From positions 1-64,000 of the forward strand of contig NZ_AUTC01000024.1 in assembly GCF_001461695.1 (NCBI RefSeq): a DNA stretch of 64,000 nucleotides. The letters are read 5' to 3'. This document shows positions 27,746 to 37,331 of this stretch, in pieces (the first letter of the stretch is position 1; the number at the start of each line of letters is the position of its first letter). The translations under genes were made by a program, and so were the position numbers. Origin of the DNA: Sinorhizobium fredii USDA 205 (GTDB lineage Bacteria > Pseudomonadota > Alphaproteobacteria > Rhizobiales > Rhizobiaceae). The notes under the pieces are model-generated. The model made no database searches, was not told where the DNA came from, and was given only the letters and a program-made list of their open reading frames with translations.

Positions 27746-30555
27746 TCGGCGGCCTCGCCTTCGCCTTTGCCAATCCCGCAATACTGGCAGCCCTCGCGGC
27801 GTTGCCCGTGATCTGGTGGCTGCTGCGCATGATGCCGCCGCGACCGGCAGCGGAAGTTTTTCCGCCGCTGCGCATCCTGGCCTCGGTGATGAAACGCGAG
27901 GAGACACCCTCGAAAAGCCCCTGGTGGCTGACGCTTCTCCGGATGCTGATGGCTGCCGCGGTTATCTTTGCGATCGCGGACCCGGTCTTCAATCCGCGCA
28001 GCAACACGCTCGCCTCGTCCGGCCCCTTGGCGCTGCTGATCGACAACAGCTGGGCGACGGCACCCGATTGGGAGCGCAGGGTCGAGGCTGCGTCGGGGTT
28101 GATCGACGATGCCGAGGCGAGGGATCTGGCCGTTTCGGTCCTTTTCACCGGCGATCGCCAGCACGATGCAACGCCTGCCTCGGCTGCCGCCGCCCGCACC
28201 CGGCTCGCCGCCGCTTCACCCGTGCCGCTTCCCACCGATCGGCGATCGGCTCTGGCGGCACTCAGGACGGCTTTCGATGCCTTCCCGCCCGGGACGATCG
28301 CCTTCCTCACCGATGGCATCGAATCGGCCGATCAAAAGACCATGACGGCGCTGAACGAGATCGGCGCGGCTGAACTCCGGGTGATCGAGGCAGACGGCGG
28401 CCAGGCCGTGGCACTGACCAGCACGAGCAACGAGTCGAGCGGCATGTCGGTGACGGCAACCCGCTTGAAGACGGACGACCGTCGGTCCCTTTCGATCGTC
28501 GCTTACGATGCCCGCGGCCGTGCCATCGCCGATGGCACGATCGATTTCTCCCCTGGAGCGGCTGGTGCCAAGGGAACGATCGAAGCCCCGTTCGAATTGC
28601 GCAACGATTTCGCCCGCCTCGGCATCGAAGGCGCGGCGAGCGCCGGCGCCACCCATCTGCTCGACGATGGCTTCCGCCGGCGTCGTGTCGCGCTGCTGAG
28701 CGGCGAGGCGCGCGACCTGTCGCAACCGCTGCTGTCGCCGCTCTACTACATCAATCGCGCGCTCGCCCCCTATGCGGACCTCATCGAACCGCGCGAGACC
28801 GACCTCGCGGTGGCCATTCCCGAGCTCCTGGAACAGCGCCCCTCCGTCCTGATCATGGCCGACATCGGCCGGTTGCCAGAGGAGACCTATCCGCTTCTGG
28901 CGAAGTGGATCGAGAGCGGCGGCATGCTGATCCGCTTCGCCGGTCCGCGCCTTGCCGCCGCACCCGCGGACGATCCGCTCGTTCCGGTCACCCTCCGGCA
29001 GGGGGAGCGGGCGCTCGGCGGCGCACTTTCCTGGTCGGAGCCGCAGCCGCTTGCGGACTATCCCGCCAACAGTCCCTTCGCGGGCATGGCACGGCCGAGC
29101 GACATTCTGGTCAAGCGGCAGGTTCTGGCCGAGCCGACTGCGGATCTGGTCGAGCGCACCTGGGCGAGCCTCGCCGACGGCACGCCTCTGGTGACTACGG
29201 CAGCGAGCGGCACCGGTCGCATCGTCCTCTTCCATGTCAGCGCCGAGGCGACGTGGTCGAACCTGCCGATCTCCGGGCATTTCGTCGAGATGCTTCGCCG
29301 CAGCGTCCAGCTTTCGCGCAGCGGCGGCGTCGCCGGTGAAAGCAAGGCGGCGCAGGCACACACGCTGGCGCCCTTCCGGCTTCTCAATGCCGACGGCGTG
29401 CTGGTCGCGGAAACCGGCAATGCCCGCCCGCTGGAGATGGAGCCGGGTAAGACTCCCGCCACCACGCCGGACAACCCGCCGGGTCTCTATGGCTCCGAGG
29501 ACGGCTTCACGGCCCTGAACCTGTTGCCGCGCGACGCCGAACTCAAGCGGATCGACACGACTCTTGCGGGATCCCATACTGTGGAACGGCTGGTGCGTGC
29601 AGAGAGCTGGTCGCTGAAGCCGGCCCTGCTGACCCTCGCTTTGCTTCTGCTCATCGCCGACGCCGTCATCGTGCTCTTCATGGGGGGCGCCTTCTCTCGC
29701 CTGCGCATGGCGCGTAGCGCTTCGGTGCTGGTCTTCGCGGTTGTCGCAATCGCCCTTTTCACGCCGCCACAAGCCTTTGCGGACGATACGCGACCCGACG
29801 ACGAGCGTATTCTCGAACGTTTGGACACGACGCATCTCGCCTATGTCGTCACGGGCGAGGACGATGTCGACCGGCTTTCGGAAAGCGGGCTTCGGGGCCT
29901 GACCGATTTCCTCACCTACCGCACGACGCTCGAACCCGGCGCGCCTGTCGGTCTCGACATCATGAGGGACGAACTCAGCTTCTATCCGATCATCTACTGG
30001 CCGGTCTCGGCCGGTGCCCCGATGCCGAGCCCGCAAGCCGTCAGCCGCATCGACGCCTATATGCGTGCCGGCGGCACCGTCCTGTTCGACACGCGCGACC
30101 AGTTCTCCTCGCTCGGCGCCACCTCGGGCGGCACCAGCCCCAACACGGAACGGCTGCAGGCCATATTGGCCAACCTGGATATCCCGCCGCTGGAGCCGGT
30201 ACCCGCCGACCACGTCCTGACGAAGGCCTTCTATCTCCTGACGAATTTCCCCGGCCGCTACACCGGCGGCCCGCTCTGGATCGAGGCGCAGTTCGAAAAT
30301 CGCGACGAGCCGAGCAACCGACCGGCCCGTTCGGGCGACGGTGTCACGCCGATCATGATCACCGGCAACGATTTCGCCGGTGCCTGGGCGGTGGACGCCA
30401 ACGGCGCCGCCCTGCTGCCGACTGTCCCGCCGGACGAGATGCAGCGCGAATTTGCCTTCCGCTCCGGCGTGAACATCATGATGTACATGCTGACCGGCAA
30501 CTACAAGGCCGACCAGGTACACGTCCCCGCCCTGCTCGAGCGGCTTGGACAATGA
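27742..30555 (+). CDS. BatA-like / DUF4159 membrane protein
   Basis: A 937-residue inner-membrane protein. Residues 1-85 are an aerotolerance-type (BatA) N-terminus with two membrane segments, starting FANPAILAALAALPVIWWLL. A VWA-like region follows (LALLIDNSW, about 90-230). Further transmembrane segments lie near residues 630-680, then the DUF4159 domain (about 690-930), beginning THLAYVVTGEDDVDRLSESG. The ATG at 27742 overlaps the DUF58 stop; a larger open frame upstream is only a shadow. It probably forms the membrane arm of the MoxR system. Confidence 0.92.
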   Translation: MIGGLAFAFANPAILAALAALPVIWWLLRMMPPRPAAEVFPPLRILASVMKREETPSKSPWWLTLLRMLMAAAVIFAIADPVFNPRSNTLASSGPLALLIDNSWATAPDWERRVEAASGLIDDAEARDLAVSVLFTGDRQHDATPASAAAARTRLAAASPVPLPTDRRSALAALRTAFDAFPPGTIAFLTDGIESADQKTMTALNEIGAAELRVIEADGGQAVALTSTSNESSGMSVTATRLKTDDRRSLSIVAYDARGRAIADGTIDFSPGAAGAKGTIEAPFELRNDFARLGIEGAASAGATHLLDDGFRRRRVALLSGEARDLSQPLLSPLYYINRALAPYADLIEPRETDLAVAIPELLEQRPSVLIMADIGRLPEETYPLLAKWIESGGMLIRFAGPRLAAAPADDPLVPVTLRQGERALGGALSWSEPQPLADYPANSPFAGMARPSDILVKRQVLAEPTADLVERTWASLADGTPLVTTAASGTGRIVLFHVSAEATWSNLPISGHFVEMLRRSVQLSRSGGVAGESKAAQAHTLAPFRLLNADGVLVAETGNARPLEMEPGKTPATTPDNPPGLYGSEDGFTALNLLPRDAELKRIDTTLAGSHTVERLVRAESWSLKPALLTLALLLLIADAVIVLFMGGAFSRLRMARSASVLVFAVVAIALFTPPQAFADDTRPDDERILERLDTTHLAYVVTGEDDVDRLSESGLRGLTDFLTYRTTLEPGAPVGLDIMRDELSFYPIIYWPVSAGAPMPSPQAVSRIDAYMRAGGTVLFDTRDQFSSLGATSGGTSPNTERLQAILANLDIPPLEPVPADHVLTKAFYLLTNFPGRYTGGPLWIEAQFENRDEPSNRPARSGDGVTPIMITGNDFAGAWAVDANGAALLPTVPPDEMQREFAFRSGVNIMMYMLTGNYKADQVHVPALLERLGQ

Positions 30556-30562
30556 GGCAGCG

Positions 30563-32632
30563 ATGACGATCGATTTTTCAACGCTCCTTCCCTGGCCCTA
30601 CCTTGCCGCACTGGCGCTCGTTGCGTTGGTTCTGGCGGCGTTCGGCATCTGGCGGGGCGTTCGCGGCGCCTGGCTCCGGGCCGCGGCACTAGCGGCGTTC
30701 TGCCTTTCACTTGCCAATCCGGTGCTTTTCCAGGAGGAGCGCGAGCCTCTTTCGACCATCGCCGCCGTCGTCGTCGACCGCAGCCAGAGCCAGGACAATG
30801 CCGGCCGGCGCGAACAGACCGACAAGGCGCTTGCCGACCTCACGGAGCGGCTCGCCCGCTTCCCGCAGATCGAGACACGCGTCGTCGAGGCAAAGGATGG
30901 CGAGGAGACCGAGGCGCCCTCGACCAAGCTCTTCGGCGCTCTCGCGACGGCCATAGCCGATGTGCCACCGGCCCGCGTCGGCGGCGCCGTCTTCATCACC
31001 GACGGCCAGGTCCACGACGTGCCGGACATCAACCAGAAGCTCGGTTTTGAGGCGCCGATCCACGGATTGATCACCGGCAAGCCGGATGAGGTCGACCGAC
31101 GCATCGAGATCGTCAATGCACCGCGCTTCGGCATCGTCGGCGAGCAACAGAGGCTGACCTTCCGCGTTGTCGACGACGGGGCGGCCAACGGCGGCAGTGC
31201 CGAAGTCACCATCCGCCTCAACGGCAACGAGATCGCCACGGAACACGTGGAACCGGGAACGGATGTCCCATTCAGCTTCACCGTGCCGCGCGGCGGCAAC
31301 AACATTCTCGAGTTCGCGGTCAATCCGATCCAGGGCGAAGTGACGGAGGTCAACAACCGCGCCGTTTACGTCTTGGATGGCATTCGCGAGAACCTGCGCG
31401 TCCTCCTCGTCTCCGGCGAACCGCATGCAGGCGAACGCGCCTGGCGCAATCTTCTGAAATCCGATGCCGCCGTCGACCTCGTGCACTTCACCATCCTGCG
31501 TCCGCCGGAAAAGCAGGACGGTACGCCGATCAACGAACTCTCGCTCATCGCCTTTCCGACGCGCGAACTCTTCGTCGACAAGATCAGCGAGTTCGATCTG
31601 ATCATCTTCGATCGCTACCAGCATCGCGGCGTGCTGCCCATTCTCTACTACGACAACATCGCCCAGTACGTGCAGAACGGCGGCGCGCTGCTGATCGCGG
31701 CGGGGCCGGAACATGCCGGCGACGATTCGATCGCGGCAACGCCGCTTTCGACCGTCCTGCCGGCGAACCCCACCGGCGTCATGAATGAAAAGGCCTTCTT
31801 CCCGCGGCTGTCGGAGGAAGGGAAGAAACATCCTGTGACCCGCGGCCTTGAAGGCGGCTCGAGCGAGCCGCCCGGCTGGGGGCGCTGGTTCCGCACCGTC
31901 GACGTCGACCGGCCGCTCGGCCAGACGGTCATGGAGGCAGCGGATGGCAAGCCGCTCCTAGTCCTCAACCGCGTCGGCAAGGGTCGCGTCGCCATGCTGC
32001 TCTCCGACCAGGGCTGGCTCTGGGCGCGCGGCTTTGAGGGCGGCGGGCCGCACATCTCGCTCTACCGGCGCACCGCCCATTGGCTGATGCAGGAACCGGC
32101 GCTCGAGGAAGAGGCGCTGACCGCACGCGCCTTGGGACGGACACTGGAAATCACCCGGCAGACGATTGAAGGCGACCCGGGCCAAGCAACGCTCACCTAC
32201 CCCTCCGGCAGAACGCAGGAGATTGGGCTCACCGAACGCGAGCCGGGGCTCTACAAGGCGGAAGTGAAGACAGGCGAGATCGGACTCTTCGAGGTCGCCA
32301 ATGACGAGCTGACGACGCTGGTCCATGTCGGCAATGTCGATGCGCCGGAGTTCAAGGCGGCGATCTCGACGGAGGAAAAACTGAAGCCCTGGGTGGACAA
32401 GACCAAGGGCATCGTCCGCAGGCTCGCGGATGCGGATGGCCCTGTCGACCTGCCCTCCATCCTGCCGGTCCGCGGCGCCGTGCGCGTCGCCGACGACCAG
32501 CGCCTGTCGCTGCGCATGACCGACGAGACGGTGCTCAAGGGCGTCAATTCGCTGTCGCTGTTCGCCGGCCTCTTCGGCCTCGCCGCCCTGCTCTTCCTGA
32601 TCTCGGCAATGTGGTACCGCGAGGGTCGGTGA
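30563..32632 (+). CDS. membrane protein with glutamine-amidotransferase-like fold, MoxR operon
   Basis: A 689-residue protein with two N-terminal membrane segments (LPWPYLAALALVALVLAAFG and LRAAALAAFCLSLANPVLF), a large periplasmic or cytoplasmic middle, and a C-terminal segment (LSLFAGLFGLAALLFLIS). The middle has VWA-like VVVDRSQSQDNAGRR and a class-I amidotransferase-like part (NGGALLIAAGPEH). The ATG at 30563 has TGAGGCAGCG upstream; an ATG at 30545 overlapping the previous stop is the alternative. It is the fourth member of the MoxR operon. Confidence 0.9.
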   Translation: MTIDFSTLLPWPYLAALALVALVLAAFGIWRGVRGAWLRAAALAAFCLSLANPVLFQEEREPLSTIAAVVVDRSQSQDNAGRREQTDKALADLTERLARFPQIETRVVEAKDGEETEAPSTKLFGALATAIADVPPARVGGAVFITDGQVHDVPDINQKLGFEAPIHGLITGKPDEVDRRIEIVNAPRFGIVGEQQRLTFRVVDDGAANGGSAEVTIRLNGNEIATEHVEPGTDVPFSFTVPRGGNNILEFAVNPIQGEVTEVNNRAVYVLDGIRENLRVLLVSGEPHAGERAWRNLLKSDAAVDLVHFTILRPPEKQDGTPINELSLIAFPTRELFVDKISEFDLIIFDRYQHRGVLPILYYDNIAQYVQNGGALLIAAGPEHAGDDSIAATPLSTVLPANPTGVMNEKAFFPRLSEEGKKHPVTRGLEGGSSEPPGWGRWFRTVDVDRPLGQTVMEAADGKPLLVLNRVGKGRVAMLLSDQGWLWARGFEGGGPHISLYRRTAHWLMQEPALEEEALTARALGRTLEITRQTIEGDPGQATLTYPSGRTQEIGLTEREPGLYKAEVKTGEIGLFEVANDELTTLVHVGNVDAPEFKAAISTEEKLKPWVDKTKGIVRRLADADGPVDLPSILPVRGAVRVADDQRLSLRMTDETVLKGVNSLSLFAGLFGLAALLFLISAMWYREGR

Positions 32633-32635
32633 CTT

Positions 32636-33100
32636 GTGTCTGCCCCCGTTGAGAATGAGGTCGAAAAGTCGATGCAGGATGACGATCTCGAAAATCTCAT
32701 GTTCGAGATAACCGATACACCGCCGCCGGAGCTATCGAGGCCATTGGCAACGGCCTCTCGAATTCAATGACGCCGACGTTGGCCCCTCCGAACGCCGGCC
32801 GCTGGCAGTGCTCATTGGCGGCCCCAAGCTCAATGGGAGAAAGGGTGGCCTCAGCGGCTATACTGGCTGGGGCTGGCTTTTCGTGCAATGGCTCTGGTTG
32901 CCGGAAGCCCTACGTGGCCAGGGCCTTGCCGGAAAACTTCTGGTAGCCGCCGCGGCTGCCACAGTGCCTGGATCGACACCTTCAACCCTGCGGCACGCCG
33001 GGCCTATGAGCGACAGGGCTATGTCCCCTTCGGCGAGCTTCCTGATTTTCCGAAAGGCCGCAACCGAGTGTTCCTCAAGAAGGCGCTTTCGCCCGCTTGA
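32636..33100 (+). pseudogene. frameshifted GNAT acetyltransferase remnant
   Basis: A GNAT gene broken by several indels. A GTG at 32636, 3 nt after the previous stop, opens SAPVENEVEKSMQDDDLENL up to PPPE. The homology continues with AIEAIGNG in the next frame, with FNDADVGPSERRPLAVLIGG and WGWLFVQWLWLPEALRGQGL in a third, and with GCHSAWIDTFNPAARRAYER then QGYVPFGELPDF in the first frame again. At least three frame changes are needed, and the segment between KLLVAA and RGCHSAW looks shortened. The gene was probably the last member of the MoxR operon before decay. Confidence 0.8.
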
Positions 33101-33105
33101 TGAGA

Positions 33106-33666
33106 TCAGGCGGCAGCGCCTTCCGCCGGTGGCTGCACAACGACCTCAACAGCAGGCACAGCACCGTCGTCCCGCCAGGCAATCACGCCCTCAAGCCGCG
33201 CGTGGACGCCGGCTGCGATCGGCACGACCAGCACCCGGGCCGGATCGACCGGACCGGGGAACTCGAGCGCGCCATACCGGACCTTCTCGAAACCCAGCGG
33301 CTGGTAGTAGGGCGGGTCGCCGACCAGGATGACCGCCTCGGAACCTTTGCGCCGCGCCGCCTCGACGGCAATCCGCACCAGTTGCCGGCCGATGCCCTTG
33401 TTCTTGTGCGAGGGGCGGACGGCGAGCGGGCCGAGCAGGTGTCCTTTGACGGAGCCGGCGTTCACCGGGGTCATCCGCACCGATGCGATCGTTTCGCCAT
33501 TGTCGGTGCAGATGAAGGACAGCGACCGGTCGTGCGGGCCCTGCTCGCGGATCCGAGCGGCGGCGCGGGCAAACCGACCGGGGCCGAAGGCTTCCTCATT
33601 GATGATTTCGATGGCTGCGTCGTGGGAGGCGTCTTCGGTCAGATAGACGAGATCGTGCTTTTTCAT
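33106..33666 (-). CDS. GNAT-family N-acetyltransferase
   Basis: A 186-residue YhbS-like acetyltransferase. The acetyl-CoA-binding motif A is LLGPLAVRPSHKNKGIGRQL (R/Q-x-x-G-x-G/A pattern, about 77-96), and DPPYYQPLGFEKV is the conserved motif B. The ribosome binding site is weak. It is convergent with the decayed GNAT gene, which is not obviously its paralogue. Substrate unknown. Confidence 0.9.
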   Translation of the reverse strand: MKKHDLVYLTEDASHDAAIEIINEEAFGPGRFARAAARIREQGPHDRSLSFICTDNGETIASVRMTPVNAGSVKGHLLGPLAVRPSHKNKGIGRQLVRIAVEAARRKGSEAVILVGDPPYYQPLGFEKVRYGALEFPGPVDPARVLVVPIAAGVHARLEGVIAWRDDGAVPAVEVVVQPPAEGAAA

Positions 33667-33917
33667 GGATGTCGAGAACCGGCATGCGAACGGACAATAG
33701 GGATGGCGCGCCTCAAGGGCGTTAGCGGCATCAGCGTCGTCGCAGGCTTCCCGACAGGATCATGGGATCGTTTCCAGAGTGAAAAAGCTTCGGATCGCCG
33801 ATAGCAGAAAATCGCCGCCTGTCAAAGCCCAAAACGCACTGTTCAGAATTTCGCACCTATCGGCGAGGCGATCGCGCGTTATCTATCGTGTGAGAAAGAA
33901 CAGGAAGGAACGCGCTC

Positions 33918-34895
33918 ATGGGCAGGCTGGTGGACGGCGTCTGGCAGGACGTCTGGTACGATACCGTCGAGACGAACGGGCACTTCAAGCGCAGCGTGTC
34001 GCAATTTCGCAGCTGGGTGACCGCCGATGGTTCGCCCGGCTCCTCGGGAGAAGGCGGCTTCGCGGCCGAGGCGGACCGCTACCATCTCTATGTGTCGCTT
34101 GCCTGTCCGTGGGCGCATCGCACGCTGATCTTCCGCAAGCTCAAGAAGCTCGAGGATATGATCCCGCTCTCCGTCGTCGATCCGTTGATGCTGGAAAACG
34201 GCTGGGAATTCAAAGGCGAGAACGGCGGCACCGTCGACCACCTCTTCGGCTCCAAGGCGCTTTGGCAGGTCTATGCGCGCGCAGACCCCAACTACTCCGG
34301 ACGTGTCACCGTCCCGGTGCTCTGGGACAAGAAGAAGGGCACGATCGTTTCCAACGAATCCGCCGAAATCATCCGCATGTTCAATTCCACCTTCGACCAT
34401 CTCACCGGCTCGACGGCGGATTTCTATCCGGAGGACCTGCGGGAAGACATCGATGCGCTCAATGCCCGCATCTACGACAGGGTCAACAATGGCGTCTACA
34501 AGGCCGGCTTCGCCACGCGCCAGGAAGCCTATGCGGAGAGCGTCACGGCCCTGTTCGCCCTGCTGGACGAGCTGGAGAGCCGCATTGCCTCGCAACGCTA
34601 TCTCTTCGGCGACCGGCTGACGGAGGCAGACTGGCGCCTGTTCACGACGTTGCTGCGCTTCGACCCGGTCTATGTCGGCCATTTCAAGTGCAATATCCGC
34701 CGCATCGCCGACTATCCGAATCTCAGCGGTTACCTGCGTGATCTCTATCAGGTGCCGGGCGTCGCGGAGACGGTCAACATGCGCCACATCAAGGAGCATT
34801 ATTACCGCAGCCACAGGATGATCAATCCGACCGGAATCGTGCCCGTCGGGCCGGAGCTCGATCTCGAGGTGCCGCACGGCCGCGACAATCCATAG
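33918..34895 (+). CDS. glutathionyl-hydroquinone reductase-like (omega/xi-class GST)
   Basis: A 325-residue cytosolic protein of the YqjG/ECM4 family. The thioredoxin-fold active site is YVSLACPWAHRTLIFRKLKK, with the catalytic Cys in the A-C-P-W-A-H-R motif near residue 65. A helical C-terminal GST domain follows (about 180-310). Such enzymes reduce glutathionyl-hydroquinones with GSH. The ATG at 33918 is preceded by GAAGGAACGC. It is transcribed alone; a MITE-like repeat starts 62 bp after its stop. Confidence 0.92.
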   Translation: MGRLVDGVWQDVWYDTVETNGHFKRSVSQFRSWVTADGSPGSSGEGGFAAEADRYHLYVSLACPWAHRTLIFRKLKKLEDMIPLSVVDPLMLENGWEFKGENGGTVDHLFGSKALWQVYARADPNYSGRVTVPVLWDKKKGTIVSNESAEIIRMFNSTFDHLTGSTADFYPEDLREDIDALNARIYDRVNNGVYKAGFATRQEAYAESVTALFALLDELESRIASQRYLFGDRLTEADWRLFTTLLRFDPVYVGHFKCNIRRIADYPNLSGYLRDLYQVPGVAETVNMRHIKEHYYRSHRMINPTGIVPVGPELDLEVPHGRDNP

Positions 34896-34957
34896 TGCAT
34901 GTCGCCCAAAAATGCGCAGCGGTTTTGGGGTAACGACATGCATAAAAACAAAAACCC

Positions 34958-35228
34958 AGAGCCTTTCCTGGTTAAATTGAAGCATTCTGCCGGAGCAGGT
35001 TTTCGTCAGGGCAGAGGCGATTGTCGAAGGTCGTACCCGAAGGTACGGCCGAGGCGATCGCCTCTGATCCTGGCGGAAAGATGCCCGGCCCTTCGGGTTG
35101 GCTGAAGCGGGCGGCCTGTTTGCTCGGCTGGCTTGGACGTATGCTTGGGCTACGCCGCGCGCCAGCCGAGCAATCATTCCACTCCGCTTGAGCCAACACA
35201 ATGATTCAATTTAACCAGGAAAGGCTCT
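34958..35228 (+). mobile_element. 271-bp MITE-like element, copy 1
   Basis: A 271-bp sequence bounded by perfect terminal inverted repeats of 24 bp (left end AGAGCCTTTCCTGGTTAAAT, right end its complement), with further partial pairing inside. It has no transposase gene. A second copy of identical length lies at 35970-36240 in the same orientation with about nine base differences. Internal palindromes include GTACCCGAAGGTAC and GAGGCGATCGCCTC. No clear target-site duplication was found. Confidence 0.85.
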
Positions 35229-35270
35229 AAGCGCGCCGCGTGAATACATTTGAATGCGACGCGCTTTGGG

Positions 35271-35759
35271 CTACCACACCGTATCCGGCTTGACGGTTCC
35301 GGCGAGCTCGGCAAGCCTGCGGCGGGTCGCCGGGGTGGCGTCGGTGGGCAGATCGTCGAGCGGGAAGAAGCGGGCCGCGGCAATTTCCAGGTCTGCAACT
35401 TTCGGCCGCTGCTGGCGAACGTTGTCACAGCGGAAAAAGACGACATGATCGCGCTTGCTGGTCCCGGGGTTGTAATAGACTTGCACGAGGAGCGGCGGTG
35501 CCGTCAGTTCCAGATTGCCTTCCTCCCGAAGTTCGCGAACAAGCCCGTCGACGGCCGTCTCGCGCCGGTCGACGCCCCCGCCCGGGAAATGCCATCCGGG
35601 CAGGTAGGAGTGCCTGACGAGAAACACCCGGCCCTGGTCATCGAAACAGGCCGCCCGAACTCCGAGCGTCATGCCGCGCGACACGGCGAAATAGATGTGA
35701 GCGAGCCGCGTCAGGGGGTAGAGCCAGTTGCGCGCCTCTCGCGGGCGGTCCTGGTCCAT
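35271..35759 (-). CDS. NUDIX hydrolase between two MITE copies
   Basis: A 162-residue NUDIX protein. The box is GGGVDRRETAVDGLVRELRE followed by EGNL (about 61-84); the last residues deviate from EExG (REEGN, one residue shorter), so catalytic geometry should be viewed with caution. SYLPGWHFPGGG precedes it. GGGGAGGAGAAGCC gives a strong ribosome binding site. The gene is flanked by two direct copies of a 271-bp MITE-like repeat and a RIME-like repeat directly upstream. Substrate unknown. Confidence 0.88.
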   Translation of the reverse strand: MDQDRPREARNWLYPLTRLAHIYFAVSRGMTLGVRAACFDDQGRVFLVRHSYLPGWHFPGGGVDRRETAVDGLVRELREEGNLELTAPPLLVQVYYNPGTSKRDHVVFFRCDNVRQQRPKVADLEIAAARFFPLDDLPTDATPATRRRLAELAGTVKPDTVW

Positions 35760-35787
35760 TGGCTTCTCCTCCCCGGCAATTCCTACC

Positions 35788-35889
35788 GCATGTCTCCTTG
35801 GATCGACCTCGATCCAAGGACAAAGACATGCAGCAATTCAAATTGCTACAGCGACCTTTGCGCGCCTGATAAGGCGCGCGGCGCTGTAG
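35788..35889 (-). repeat. RIME-like two-palindrome repeat
   Basis: Two adjacent palindromes. One is GCATGT-CTCCTTGGATCG / CGATCCAAGG-ACAAAGACATGC and the other is CTACAGCG-N6-GCGCGCC / GGCGCGC-GG-CGCTGTAG. Read on the minus strand the order equals the elements at 43154-43260 and 63095-63194. It resembles the rhizobial intergenic mosaic elements. It lies just upstream of the NUDIX ribosome binding site. Confidence 0.8.
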
Positions 35890-35969
35890 TGCGAAAGCGA
35901 CCTTTTAGGCGGCTAGCGGCACGTCGGGATAACCCATACAAGTGATTCCCCTGCCGCGGAATATGCGCT

Positions 35970-36240
35970 AGAGCCTTTCCTGGTTAAATTGAAGCATTCT
36001 GCCGGAGCAGGTTTTCGTCAGGGCAGAGGCGATTGTCGAAGGTCGTACCTGAAGGTACGGCCGAGGCGATCGCCTCTGAGCCTGGCGGAAAGATGCCCGG
36101 CCCTTCGGGTTGGCTGAAGCGGGCGGCCTGTTTGCTCGGCTGGCTTGGCCGTATGCTTGGGCTACGACGCACGCCAGCCGAGCAAACATTCCGCTCCGCT
36201 TGAGCCAACAGAATGGTTCAATTTAACCAGGAAAGGCTCT
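35970..36240 (+). mobile_element. 271-bp MITE-like element, copy 2
   Basis: A second, same-orientation copy of the element at 34958-35228, 271 bp with the same 24-bp terminal inverted repeats. Flanking CT/AG extends the palindrome to CTAGAGCC...GGCTCTAG. Its right end is only 11 bp from the start codon of the metallophosphoesterase gene, so it has replaced or displaced that gene's native leader. Confidence 0.85.
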
Positions 36241-36251
36241 AGACCGAAGCG

Positions 36252-37160
36252 ATGTTCAAACTTGCGCATATTTCTGACGTCCATCTCGGCCCGCTGCCCG
36301 ACCTGTCGTTTCGCGAACTCGCCTCCAAGCGCATCACCGGTTTCGTCAATTGGCACAGGAACCGGGCGCGCCACCTCTTTCCCGGAACGCTCGCATGTCT
36401 GATGGACGATATCGAAAAACGCGATCCGGACCATCTGGCGATCACCGGCGACCTCGTCAATCTTGCCTCCTCCCTGGAGATCGGGGCCGTCACCGAATGG
36501 CTCACCGAGGCCGGCGACCCGCAGGACATCTCCGTCGTGCCGGGCAATCACGACGCCTATGTGCCCGGCGCCTACGAGAAGACGGCACGCGCCTGGTTTC
36601 CTTTCATGCGCGGCGATAGCGGCCCTGCCGGATGGATCAAGGATCATCACTGCTTTCCCTATATGCGGGTGCGCGGTTCCGTCGCCCTCATCGGCTGCTC
36701 GACGGCGGTCGCCACGCCCCCCTTTGCGGCAAGCGGCTATTTCGGTCCGCGGCAGGCGCGCGCCACGGTCAACCTCTTGCGCGCGGCCGGTGAGGCCGGC
36801 CTGTTCCGGGTCGTCATGATCCATCATCCGCCGATTCGCGGTGCGACATCCATGCACAAGCGCATGATCGGCATCCGCCGTTTCGCCGCGACCATTTCGT
36901 CGGGAGGTGCCGAATTGGTGATCCACGGCCACACCCATCTCAACACGGTCTATTGGCTGAGAGGGCACGCGGCGCCGGTGCCGGTCGTCGGCATCGCCTC
37001 CGCTTCGCAGGGGCCGGGCGGCAGCAAGCCGGTCGCAGCCTACAACCTTTTCTCGATCGCCGGCGAACCGGGAGCCTGGAGACTGACGCGCGAGCGCTTC
37101 GCCCTCGGCGCCGACGCCAAGACCGTCAGCCTTGCCGAAACAACCCGGTTCAACGCTTGA
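36252..37160 (+). CDS. calcineurin-like metallophosphoesterase
   Basis: A 302-residue protein with the full two-metal site: HISDVHLG (D-x-H) at 6-13, ITGDLVNL (G-D) near 61, VVPGNHDAY (G-N-H-D) near 97, IHHPPIRG near 192 and VIHGHTHLNT (G-H-x-H) near 223. It is closest in style to CpdA/class III phosphodiesterases. The start is preceded by CCGAAGCG, a weak site, because a MITE end occupies the region 12 bp upstream. Physiological substrate unknown. Confidence 0.92.
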   Translation: MFKLAHISDVHLGPLPDLSFRELASKRITGFVNWHRNRARHLFPGTLACLMDDIEKRDPDHLAITGDLVNLASSLEIGAVTEWLTEAGDPQDISVVPGNHDAYVPGAYEKTARAWFPFMRGDSGPAGWIKDHHCFPYMRVRGSVALIGCSTAVATPPFAASGYFGPRQARATVNLLRAAGEAGLFRVVMIHHPPIRGATSMHKRMIGIRRFAATISSGGAELVIHGHTHLNTVYWLRGHAAPVPVVGIASASQGPGGSKPVAAYNLFSIAGEPGAWRLTRERFALGADAKTVSLAETTRFNA

Positions 37161-37331
37161 GGGGCGCCCGGAAGGTAGTGTACGGAATGGCCCTAGCGGT
37201 TTTTTTCGCCGACCGCCGAATAATCGGCTAGGCTCCGGCGTCTATTTCGCGTTGGAGGTCGAGCGCCGCCGGAGCGATATTTGCGTCGACCGGTCACCGG
37301 CCGCCGCAGTGTCCACAGGAGAAAAGGCATC

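Noticed and set aside
28216..30552. A minus-strand open frame of 778 codons
   Set aside because: It is the mirror of the BatA/DUF4159 gene, low in hydrophobic structure and without motifs.
34972..36208. Near-identical 75-codon frames on the minus strand within both MITE copies
   Set aside because: They lie wholly inside the non-coding repeats, contain no motif, and are explained by the duplicated DNA.
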